Assembly: GCA_902158745.1 (NCBI GenBank)
Contig: CABGHH010000032.1
Span: 1-12,427, forward strand
Length of the DNA: 12,427 nucleotides
Origin: Candidatus Methanolliviera sp. GoM_asphalt
GTDB lineage: Archaea > Halobacteriota > Methanoliparia > Methanoliparales > Methanoliparaceae
Direction: 5' to 3'
How positions within the stretch are numbered: the stretch's first letter is position 1; each line of letters starts with the position of its first letter. The notes beneath the pieces were generated by a model. The model had not been told where the DNA came from. It ran no database searches and was given only the letters and a program-made list of their open reading frames with translations. Positions 6,321 to 12,425 of the stretch are shown piece by piece. The translations under genes and the position numbers were made by a program.

Positions 6321-6941
6321 ATGGTAAGAAAAGTTAAAAAGACTATAGATACCTGGAAACAAAAAAGATGGTATAAAATTATAGCTCCAGAGATATTTGG
6401 GAAGACAGAGCTGAAAGAGACGATAACGGATGATCCCAATAAACTCATCGGAAGAAAAGCAGAAGTAACACTGGCGGATCTCATAAATGACTGGTCTAAA
6501 CAGAACATAAAGTTAACCTTTCAGATAGAGCGCGTGGATGGAGATAAGGCATACACCGTGTTTATATCCCACGAGCTCACGCAAGATTATATGAGGAGTC
6601 TCGTTAGACGGAAAATGTCGATGATAGCTGGAAACTTTCTCGTCACCACAAAGGACGGTTACACGGTGAGGGTTAAGCCGCACTGTTTTACGTTGAGGAG
6701 GGTTAAGACGACAAAAAAAGAGAAGATAAGAGCGATCATGGAAGAAACGGTGAAGAATAGTGCAAAAAAGCTTGATTTTAACCAGTTCATGCAGGGAGTC
6801 GTCCTGGGCAAATTGGCATCCGATATATATAAAGGAGCTAAAGTCATATACCCACTTAGAAGGGTGGAGATAGGCAAAAGTGAGTTTGTATCCTACACTG
6901 CTTTAAAAAGTCAGCCAGAGTCGTCTGCCGTCTCCGCATGA
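6321..6941 (+). CDS. rps3ae: 30S ribosomal protein S3Ae (eS1)
   Basis: Archaeal/eukaryotic small-subunit protein eS1, located near the mRNA exit on the platform. 206 residues is the usual length. Conserved features are the start KTIDTWKQKRWYKIIAPEIFG, GRKAEVTLADLIND (44-57), SHELTQDYMRSLVRRK (83-98), TKDGYTVRVKP and the C-terminal VIYPLRRVEIGKSEF. The ribosome binding site GGTGAT (6312-6317) is a full match to the archaeal anti-SD and lies over the serS stop, three bases from ATG. The gene is four bases downstream of serS and 15 bases upstream of apgM. rps15, a RecJ-like gene and rps3ae in one neighbourhood is an arrangement I recall as conserved in euryarchaea. Confidence 0.97.
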   Translation: MVRKVKKTIDTWKQKRWYKIIAPEIFGKTELKETITDDPNKLIGRKAEVTLADLINDWSKQNIKLTFQIERVDGDKAYTVFISHELTQDYMRSLVRRKMSMIAGNFLVTTKDGYTVRVKPHCFTLRRVKTTKKEKIRAIMEETVKNSAKKLDFNQFMQGVVLGKLASDIYKGAKVIYPLRRVEIGKSEFVSYTALKSQPESSAVSA

Positions 6942-6956
6942 TTAAAGAGAGACTGT

Positions 6957-8177
6957 ATGATACCAGATAAGATTCTTCTGATCGTCCTGGACGGGGGCGC
7001 GGATAGACCGCTGATGATAGATGGGAGAGAAGAAACCCCGCTAAGCAGTGCCAAAACAGAAAATCTGGATATTCTAGCAGAAGAAGGTATATCAGGCATG
7101 ATGGATGTGATCTCCCCCGGCATACCACCAGGATCAGACACAGGTCATCTCTCTCTGTTGGGCTACGATCCCTATAAGGTTTATACAGGTCGTGGCCCGA
7201 TAGAAGCCGCCGGAGCGGGAATAGACGTTAAAAGAGGGGATGTCGCATTCAGATGCAACTTCGCCACGTTGGAGGACGGAAAGATCATAGACAGAAGGGC
7301 AGGAAGGATCAGAGAGACGGAAGAACTCGCGAAGGCGATAGATGAAGAAGTTCATTTAGATGTCGATTTCATCTTTAAAAGATCTACCGGGCATAGAGCT
7401 GCTTTGGTTTTTCGGGGAGATGGACTAGGCGGAGATGTAACCGCTTCAGATCCTAAAGAAGACGGAATGCAAATAAAAGAGTCTAAAGCATTAAAGAAAG
7501 GTTCGGAGAAGACGGCTGAAATACTGAATGATTTTATAGAACAGAGCATCAGGGTCTTATCAAAACATCCTGTAAATGAGGAGAGAGCCAAGAAAGGTCT
7601 TCCAAGAGCCAACGCGATCTTAACGAGGGGCGCCGGTATCCTGCCAGAGATTGAGAGATTTGAAGAGAGATATGGATTGAAGGGCGCCGTCGTGGCAGCA
7701 GCCGGATTGGTCATAGGAATTTCAAGGATATGCAGACTTGATTTTGTCTCTACAGAGGGGGCAACAGGAGGGACAGATTCCAACGTAAATAAAAAGGTTG
7801 AGAACGCATTGAGGTCTCTAAAGAACCATGATTTTGTCCTGATGAACATAAAGGGGACCGATGAAGCGGGGCATGACAAAAATTTTGCTAAAAAGAGAGA
7901 ATTTTTTGAGAGGATCGACGAAGCGTTCGAGAGATTGCTTGGATTGGAAGATACTGTGATCGCTATTACTGCAGATCATACCACGTCCGTAGCGATTGGA
8001 GACCACACGGGTGACCCCGTTCCGATCTGCATTCATGGAGAAGGGGTCAGAAGCGATTCAATAAACAAATTTGATGAATTTAACTGCGCCAAAGGGGGAT
8101 TGGGCAGAATAAGGGGTAGAGATCTGATGCCCACGCTCCTGGATCTCACGAATAGAAGTAAAAAGTTTGGGGCGTAA
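6957..8177 (+). CDS. apgM: 2,3-bisphosphoglycerate-independent phosphoglycerate mutase, archaeal type
   Basis: Interconverts 3- and 2-phosphoglycerate in glycolysis and gluconeogenesis in the cytoplasm. The archaeal ApgM form (about 400 residues; 406 here) belongs to the alkaline phosphatase superfamily. The first metal site is LIVLDGGADRP (8-18, Asp12). The phosphorylated serine is in PPGSDTGHLSLLGYDP (Ser60, Asp61). The second set of ligands is in KGTDEAGHD (Asp302, His306) and TADHTTS (Asp340, His341), with His350 in IGDHTGD. All expected metal and nucleophile residues are present. The ATG at 6957 follows a GAGAGA stretch (6947-6952); the gene begins 15 bases after rps3ae and is probably the last of the tight operon, since the next gap is 69 bases. 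Confidence 0.95.
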   Translation: MIPDKILLIVLDGGADRPLMIDGREETPLSSAKTENLDILAEEGISGMMDVISPGIPPGSDTGHLSLLGYDPYKVYTGRGPIEAAGAGIDVKRGDVAFRCNFATLEDGKIIDRRAGRIRETEELAKAIDEEVHLDVDFIFKRSTGHRAALVFRGDGLGGDVTASDPKEDGMQIKESKALKKGSEKTAEILNDFIEQSIRVLSKHPVNEERAKKGLPRANAILTRGAGILPEIERFEERYGLKGAVVAAAGLVIGISRICRLDFVSTEGATGGTDSNVNKKVENALRSLKNHDFVLMNIKGTDEAGHDKNFAKKREFFERIDEAFERLLGLEDTVIAITADHTTSVAIGDHTGDPVPICIHGEGVRSDSINKFDEFNCAKGGLGRIRGRDLMPTLLDLTNRSKKFGA

Positions 8178-8197
8178 TTTGGGAAGATTACTCCAAA
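8166..8197 (+). terminator. Imperfect hairpin over the apgM stop codon
   Basis: TTTGG (8166-8170) pairs with CCAAA (8193-8197) and GTAAT (8174-8178) with ATTAC (8187-8191), with a small internal loop and an eight-base loop. It covers the TAA of apgM. There is no T-run after it, only AAAAG, so it is not a textbook terminator; it may help end or slow transcription or stabilise the 3' end. Low confidence. Confidence 0.2.
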
Positions 8198-8246
8198 AAG
8201 AACGTCTCCATCCAAATAATCAATTTTCAAATAAAAGAGGTCTTTC

Positions 8247-9281
8247 ATGAAGAAGAAGGTCGCCATTCTCGGCTCAACAGGTGCAGTTGGGCAGCGATTC
8301 GTCCAACTTTTGGAGAATCACCCATGGTTTAAGATCGAGTGTCTGGCAGCATCCGAACGGAGCGTGGGAAAGAGATATAAAGATGCAAGACCCTGGAGAC
8401 TCGATACGGAGATACCGAAAAATTTTGCAGAGAAAGAAGTTCTTCCGATGGATCCGAGGAAGATCGATGCAGATCTGGTATTTTCGGCACTTCCGGCAGA
8501 TCTGGCTGGGAAGATAGAGACTGATTTTGCGAGAAGTGGCTTCGCCCTTTCAAGCAACGCAAGCGCCAATAGGATGAAAGAAGATGTTCCGCTCATCATC
8601 CCAGAGGTGAACAAAGAGCATCTGGGTCTTATAGATGTTCAAAGGAAGAAGAGAGGATGGAATGGCTTTATAATAACTAATCCAAATTGTTCGACGATCG
8701 CGATGGTGCCGACGCTTAAACCTCTGATGAAATTTAATATCGAAGAGATACGGGTTTCCACCATGCAGGCGGTATCTGGAGCAGGATATGAGGGTATTTC
8801 ATCGATGAGTATCCTGGATAATGTGGTTCCATATATAGGTGGAGAGGAGGAGAAGATGGAAGAAGAACCGCTGAAGTTGCTTGGTGAATTCGACGGAGAG
8901 AAGATAAAGAATGCAAAGATAAAGATCAGCGCGAGTTGCCACAGGGTTCCGGTGATAGACGGGCATCTGGAGGCAATCTGGATAAAGATGAGGGAGAAGA
9001 TATCGGCAGAAGACGTGAAGAGGGAATTTTTGAGTTTCGATCCTGGATTGAAAGACCTGCCCTCTGAACCGGAGAAGGTGATATATCTTCATGATGAGGA
9101 GGATAGGCCACAGACCAGGTTGGACAGAAATATGGGCGGAGGAATGACGATATCCGTCGGTAGAGTAAGAGAAGACTTCGGCGGAATAAAGTATATAACC
9201 CTTGGTCATAATACGGTAAGAGGAGCGGCGGGAGCTGCGATCCTAAACGGCGAACTTCTCGTGAAGGAGAGATTCATCTAA
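8247..9281 (+). CDS. asd: Aspartate-semialdehyde dehydrogenase
   Basis: Reduces aspartyl phosphate to aspartate semialdehyde with NADPH, the branch-point step to lysine, threonine, methionine and, in many archaea, aromatic precursors. The 344-residue protein is of the archaeal/fungal type. The Rossmann nucleotide-binding loop is ILGSTGAVGQRF (7-18). SSNASANR (102-109) is the phosphate-binding region, and TNPNCST (144-150) contains the acyl-forming Cys148. MQAVSGAGY has Gln174, and ASCHRVPV (229-236) has the general-base His232. The ATG at 8247 follows AGAGGT (8236-8241) at five bases. The 69-base gap to apgM has no clear promoter, so it may be read from the same transcript. A related malonyl-CoA reductase role, known in some Crenarchaeota, is less likely here. 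Confidence 0.95.
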   Translation: MKKKVAILGSTGAVGQRFVQLLENHPWFKIECLAASERSVGKRYKDARPWRLDTEIPKNFAEKEVLPMDPRKIDADLVFSALPADLAGKIETDFARSGFALSSNASANRMKEDVPLIIPEVNKEHLGLIDVQRKKRGWNGFIITNPNCSTIAMVPTLKPLMKFNIEEIRVSTMQAVSGAGYEGISSMSILDNVVPYIGGEEEKMEEEPLKLLGEFDGEKIKNAKIKISASCHRVPVIDGHLEAIWIKMREKISAEDVKREFLSFDPGLKDLPSEPEKVIYLHDEEDRPQTRLDRNMGGGMTISVGRVREDFGGIKYITLGHNTVRGAAGAAILNGELLVKERFI

Positions 9282-9289
9282 TCTCTATG

Positions 9290-9295
9290 TTTTTT
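9290..9295 (+). terminator. Candidate T-run terminator after asd
   Basis: Nine bases past the asd stop lies TTTTTT within an AT-rich stretch. Archaeal RNA polymerase can terminate on short T-runs without a hairpin. It is followed by the separate promoter-like elements of the next gene, so a transcript end here is reasonable but inferred. Confidence 0.35.
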
Positions 9296-9313
9296 CTCAA
9301 ATATTTAGATTAT

Positions 9314-9321
9314 GATATAAT
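9314..9321 (+). promoter_or_regulatory. Candidate TATA box of the GGGP synthase gene
   Basis: GATATAAT lies about 90 bases upstream of the GGGP synthase ATG. A start site 25 bases downstream would fall near 9344, inside the palindrome listed next. The 125-base gap is the largest on the plus strand after kae1, which supports a separate promoter. Confidence 0.4.
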
Positions 9322-9325
9322 TTTC

Positions 9326-9353
9326 ATAGCGTCATGACGAACGATGTCGCTAT
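9326..9353. promoter_or_regulatory. Interrupted palindrome at the predicted GGGP synthase start site, possible operator
   Basis: ATAGCGTCAT (9326-9335) and ATGTCGCTAT (9344-9353) pair over nine of ten positions around an eight-base spacer; the single mismatch is T opposite T. Nested in it, CGTCATGACG (9330-9339) is a perfect 10-base palindrome. The element sits between and over the predicted TATA box and start site, where an archaeal repressor would block initiation. It could also fold in RNA if transcription starts upstream of it. Confidence 0.4.
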
Positions 9354-9359
9354 CCCAAA

Positions 9360-9383
9360 AAAGATAAAATAAAAGATAAAATA
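9360..9383 (+). repeat. Two perfect tandem copies of a 12-base unit
   Basis: AAAGATAAAATA occurs at 9360-9371 and again at 9372-9383, followed by an A-run. It lies 23 bases before the GGGP synthase ATG, in what would be the mRNA leader. It may be simple replication slippage in an A-rich leader or an A-rich unstructured ribosome entry region. Confidence 0.6.
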
Positions 9384-9406
9384 AAAAAAAGAATAGAACG
9401 GAAAGA

Positions 9407-10066
9407 ATGCGTTTGAACGAGTGGAGACACATAACTAAGTTGGATCCAGATAAAGATAACACGGAAAAGATCGTGAAGACGGTGATGAATGGTGGAACGG
9501 ATGCCGTTATGCTATCTGGGACGATGGGGGTAACGAAGAAGAAGGTGTTTAAATTATTGGAGATGATCAGAGATTATGACATTCCGAAGATTCAGGAACC
9601 ATCTTCTCCGGATTATATCCTCAAAGATATTGACTATCTATTCATCCCATCCGTGATCAATACCGAGAATCATAGATGGATATGTGGTATTCACAAGGAT
9701 TGGGTGCAGAATTTTGATGTTCCCTGGAATAAAGTGGTTCCAGAGGCGTATATCGTCTTGAATCAGCACTCGGCCGTTGGAAGATTGACAGGATCAAGAT
9801 GTGATCTGAACGAGAAGGAGGCGGTTGCCTACGCAGTGATGGCCGAAAAGTTCTTCAAGTTTCCTATTATTTATATAGAATACAGCGGGATATATGGAGA
9901 TAAGAGGATAGTTAGGGCGGTCAGCAACTCTCTAAAAGAGTCAAAACTCTTCTATGGCGGCGGAATCGATAACAAGGAGAAGGCAGAAGAGATGAAAAAG
10001 TATGCTACGATCGTTGTTGGAAATATCATTTATGAAGATCTAAACGCATATCTGGAGACGATTTGA
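9407..10066 (+). CDS. (S)-3-O-geranylgeranylglyceryl phosphate synthase (GGGP synthase)
   Basis: Catalyses the first committed step of archaeal membrane lipid synthesis, joining geranylgeranyl diphosphate to sn-glycerol-1-phosphate by an ether bond. The 219-residue TIM-barrel protein has the family markers: start WRHITKLDPDKDN (6-18) with a Mg-binding Asp, GGTDAVMLSGTMGVT (29-43), EAYIVLNQHSAVGRLTG (113-129), YIEYSGIYG (156-164) and FYGGGI (182-187) for the phosphate. Segment IQEPSSPDYI (62-71) stands where most relatives have an LFPSNPS-type sequence, so the phosphate/substrate loop is somewhat unusual. The ribosome binding site is weak (GGAAAG directly before ATG). It is convergent with the spoIIM-like gene, six bases away. 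Confidence 0.9.
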   Translation: MRLNEWRHITKLDPDKDNTEKIVKTVMNGGTDAVMLSGTMGVTKKKVFKLLEMIRDYDIPKIQEPSSPDYILKDIDYLFIPSVINTENHRWICGIHKDWVQNFDVPWNKVVPEAYIVLNQHSAVGRLTGSRCDLNEKEAVAYAVMAEKFFKFPIIYIEYSGIYGDKRIVRAVSNSLKESKLFYGGGIDNKEKAEEMKKYATIVVGNIIYEDLNAYLETI

Positions 10067-10072
10067 ATACGT

Positions 10073-10669
10073 TTAAGAACCTACGATGATTGGTGTTATC
10101 CAGACCTCTATGACAGAGGCGAGCAAGAGCATAGGTATTACGAGGCAAAGAAAGATCTTCAAGCTGTTTATGAATGACTGCTTTAAGTCGGGAGCAGCCT
10201 TCTCCAACAGACGATTCAAAAAGATAGCACCAAGTCTTATTCCGAGGGCACAACTGAGGATCACCGCCGAAAGTTCAAATATTCCGTGCGGGAGTAAGCC
10301 TGCGAGAACGTAATAAATTCCTTTATCTAAATAGACATGATAGGAGAGGTCTCCAAGGATGAATCCATTGGCAACCAACACAAGAATGGGAAAAATTCCA
10401 AAAAATATTCCGAATACGATTGCTAAAAAGCTTGTTAGAAGATTATTTTCAAAGATAATGAGCATCAACTCATATTTTGGTATATCCATAAGGGGTTCAA
10501 AGAGTTGTTGAAGGGAGAGGATGATGCCGTCCGATGTGGAGTAGAAGATGGCAAAGAGTATTCCAGAAACGATCGATGCGGCGAATATGATCCCGGTAGA
10601 TATAAGGTAATTCCTGAGGTTATGAGATTTGATGAGAACGTTATCAGATCTCTCTATAGCACCTTTCAT
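10073..10669 (-). CDS. SpoIIM-family (DUF95) integral membrane protein
   Basis: Stage II sporulation protein M-like membrane protein; archaeal members have no known sporulation role, and function is unknown (transport or membrane remodelling have been suggested). The 198 residues have the family signatures: FENNL (73-77), GIFFGIFPILVLVANGFILG (87-106), LPHGIFELSAVILS (126-139) and IEVWITP (187-193) at the C-terminus. Hydrophobic helices lie at about 20-43, 68-100, 117-150 and 168-191. ATG at 10669 has no ribosome binding site close by, but a TATA-like box lies 26-33 bases before it, so the mRNA may be leaderless. The VWA gene lies upstream on the same strand with a 90-base gap. The C-terminus (PIIVGS) is complete. 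Confidence 0.9.
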   Translation of the reverse strand: MKGAIERSDNVLIKSHNLRNYLISTGIIFAASIVSGILFAIFYSTSDGIILSLQQLFEPLMDIPKYELMLIIFENNLLTSFLAIVFGIFFGIFPILVLVANGFILGDLSYHVYLDKGIYYVLAGLLPHGIFELSAVILSCALGIRLGAIFLNRLLEKAAPDLKQSFINSLKIFLCLVIPMLLLASVIEVWITPIIVGS

Positions 10670-10694
10670 AAAAAAACTATCAGCTCCGCTACCC

Positions 10695-10702
10695 TATTTT
10701 AA
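10695..10702 (-). promoter_or_regulatory. TATA-like box of the SpoIIM-family gene
   Basis: Read on the minus strand the sequence is TTAAAATA, preceded by GAAAAGA, a plausible BRE-like purine run. Exactly 25 bases separate it from the ATG at 10669, which puts the start site at or next to the start codon and fits a leaderless transcript. Confidence 0.45.
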
Positions 10703-10722
10703 TCTTTTCTTCGGTGATCGAT

Positions 10723-10739
10723 GGTAGTGGGGAGCTACC
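10723..10739 (-). terminator. Small GGTAG/CTACC hairpin downstream of the VWA gene
   Basis: GGTAG (10739-10735 on the minus strand) and CTACC (10727-10723) pair around a seven-base loop, about 20 bases after the VWA stop. There is no T-run directly after it. It may mark the VWA transcript end before the spoIIM promoter. It overlaps the tRNA-like fragment, so only one interpretation need hold. Confidence 0.2.
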
Positions 10740-10756
10740 GGGGGCAGGATTCAAAC
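10736..10756 (-). other. 21-base fragment resembling a tRNA 3' end
   Basis: On the minus strand the segment reads G + TTTGAAT + CCTGC + CCCCGGT + A. This has the layout of a tRNA from position 53 to 73: T-loop (only C56 differs from the TTCRANY consensus), the 3' half of the T-stem, seven acceptor bases and discriminator A. The 5' partners (GCAGG and ACCGGGG on that strand) are absent, so this is not a working tRNA. It could be a displaced tRNA end left by an integrase, or chance. It starts four bases after the VWA gene stop. Confidence 0.25.
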
Positions 10757-10759
10757 ACT

Positions 10760-11836
10760 TCAGTCGCCAGTAAGTAAGGCTTCATCCCTTTTATAGTTGT
10801 AAACACAGACTTCATGAGTTCCTGGGGGAGCGATAAATTCAGCAAATTGGGTAACATCTTCCCATGTCATAGTTCTTCCTCCACAGAAGTTCTGAAAACT
10901 TCCACCTCCGATGAAATTTTTAAGATTATCTCTTTTACACTTTTCATTCATACATAAAAATATAAGAAATTTTTCATTCTCATATTCATTATCAATCACA
11001 TTTGTGTGTATCACTCCATAAGGCTTATACTGATATTCTGCAATGTCACCACGATCGAAAGTAACAACTATCTCCTCTACTTTATCTTCGCACAAATCAA
11101 CTTCAAACTTTTTTTCATCCCCCCACCAATTTTCAATCGTGAATATGTAATGCCCCGGCAAAAACTTACACATCCACCAACCAGCAGGAGACTGCACTGC
11201 AGCTAACTTGCAAGGAATATCTTCATCAGGACAGTTGTAATCCCAGCCCCAATATAAATTTTTTCCATTTTTATCCACTATTTTTATCCTTAGATTGGAT
11301 TGATAGCCCACTTCCACCACTTCCTTCAAGCTAGAAAGAAGTTCACTGGCAGTTTCAGCATTAAGGACTAAACTTCCAGATGGCTTCACAATACAATTAA
11401 GTTCAGCCAACCCCTTCTCATCAATTTTTATACCTACGGTATTAACTTTTATTCTCGCACTCGATGCAAATATTTCCTCGGCTACTTTACAGGGATCACC
11501 CCTACAGGTTTCAATGCCATCAGTGAGTAAAACAATGTAGTTGTTTTCACCCTCTTTATTTATGAAATCCCCCTCTGCTTTTGTAAAAGAATAAGCTATG
11601 GGTGTATTTTGTCCTATCGGCCCAAGCCCTTGCAAAATTTTTGCGAGATCATCAAAATTGATATCTTTAGCCTTTACAAATGGAAAGATAAGCTCAGTAT
11701 CCTCACACGCTCCACCCTTTGAACCATAGACCCTGATAGCAATGTTTAATGGTTTATCTTTTAATTCCTTTAGGTAATCAAGCAAAATATCCCTGGACAT
11801 ATCAAATTTTGTTCCTTCATCCATACGCCCCTGCAT
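10760..11836 (-). CDS. Secreted von Willebrand factor A-domain protein, main reading frame (5' end out of frame)
   Basis: From the first ATG (11836) this frame gives 358 residues, but the domain starts earlier. The frame is open to 11869 and there encodes FFILDCSRSM, whose DxSxS is the first part of the metal-binding MIDAS motif. The rest follows in frame: Thr78 in GQNTPIAYSF and Asp106 in VLLTDGIETCRGDPC. VWA spans about residues 1-175. The remainder (about 176-358) is Cys-rich with beta-type segments, resembling no domain I can name; Cys44, 111, 116, 148, 202, 209, 223, 249, 295, 300, 318 and 344 suggest disulfides and an extracellular location. No start codon exists between 11836 and 11869, and the signal peptide sits in another frame (11875-11964), so the gene is broken by two apparent frameshifts or sequencing errors. 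Function is likely adhesion or metal-dependent protein binding. Confidence 0.75.
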   Translation of the reverse strand: MQGRMDEGTKFDMSRDILLDYLKELKDKPLNIAIRVYGSKGGACEDTELIFPFVKAKDINFDDLAKILQGLGPIGQNTPIAYSFTKAEGDFINKEGENNYIVLLTDGIETCRGDPCKVAEEIFASSARIKVNTVGIKIDEKGLAELNCIVKPSGSLVLNAETASELLSSLKEVVEVGYQSNLRIKIVDKNGKNLYWGWDYNCPDEDIPCKLAAVQSPAGWWMCKFLPGHYIFTIENWWGDEKKFEVDLCEDKVEEIVVTFDRGDIAEYQYKPYGVIHTNVIDNEYENEKFLIFLCMNEKCKRDNLKNFIGGGSFQNFCGGRTMTWEDVTQFAEFIAPPGTHEVCVYNYKRDEALLTGD

Positions 11837-11874
11837 GCTCCTCGAACAATCGAGGATGAAAAAGGTAGTTTATA

Positions 11875-11964
11875 TCAAAATCTTCCTCGGGCCTGGATAG
11901 TGTTCCCTTTTGAAGAAAAAAGCAAAAAAGCAATCACAAGAGAAACGGCAAGAAATCTTTTCAT
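11875..11964 (-). pseudogene. Out-of-frame 5' part of the VWA gene encoding its signal peptide
   Basis: ATG at 11964 is preceded by GGGAGGG (11975-11969), four bases away, the best ribosome binding site in this area. It encodes 29 residues: MKRF, a hydrophobic core LAVSLVIAFLLFSS, then KGNTIQARGRF and a TGA at 11877-11875. This is a typical signal peptide. The +1 frame continues with PEEDFDINYLF (about 11895-11863) and the next frame with FILDCSRSM. Joining the three gives a normal secreted VWA N-terminus. Each switch is mendable by removing one base: a T from the TTTT run near 11880-11877 (or a change somewhat upstream) and a T from the TTTTT run at 11863-11859, minus strand. Either true decay or homopolymer errors in the read assembly would explain it. 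Confidence 0.65.
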
Positions 11965-12323
11965 TTTTCCCTCCCGGTGTTAAACATTCTATGCCACCTC
12001 CAACTCTTTTTCAGACCTCAATTCAATCCCACCATGATCTATTTAACATATCTACCTACCGACGGTGTTTCCAATATTTAACTCTATTGGTTGACCGGCA
12101 CTATCGATTTTTCTAGTGATTTTCAACTTTTTCACATTTTTCAATAGCCATTTTTTGCATGTTAGAAGATTTTAAAACATATTTTACACAATTTTTTTAT
12201 ATTTCTCATCATTATATTTCAGATAATGGTGAAAAACCAGAAAACAGTTCATTTTTATCATAAAAAAAGGGATAGCTATCGCTATTAGATTACTCTTTGA
12301 TAAACCCAAAAATAGACAAAAAG

Positions 12324-12425
12324 TTATCCAGGATTTAAAAAGGGAATGAACTTCAAGAATACTTCAAGCAAGGTTTTCTCAGGTTTTTTGAGCATTCCAG
12401 CTCTCCTCATTGCAGAGAGCTTTAT
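12324..12425 (-). CDS. Possible 3' fragment of a gene cut by the right edge (competing strand)
   Basis: The frame is open from the right edge to a TAA at 12326-12324, giving 33 residues: IKLSAMRRAGMLKKPEKTLL followed by EVFLKFIPFLNPG. An adjacent minus frame stays open through SWITFCLFLGLSKSNLIAIA further left, so a frameshifted longer gene is conceivable. It conflicts with the plus-strand frame at 12346-12427; at most one is likely real. Confidence 0.2.
   Translation of the reverse strand: MKLSAMRRAGMLKKPEKTLLEVFLKFIPFLNPG

Noticed and set aside
7352..7879. A 175-codon open frame antisense to apgM
   Set aside because: It lies wholly inside a certain gene, has a low-complexity Ser/Pro/Phe composition expected from antisense of Glu/Lys/Arg-rich coding, and has no supporting ribosome binding site context.
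8318..8614. A 98-codon open frame antisense to asd
   Set aside because: It is fully inside asd, whose motifs and catalytic residues are complete, and has no independent evidence.
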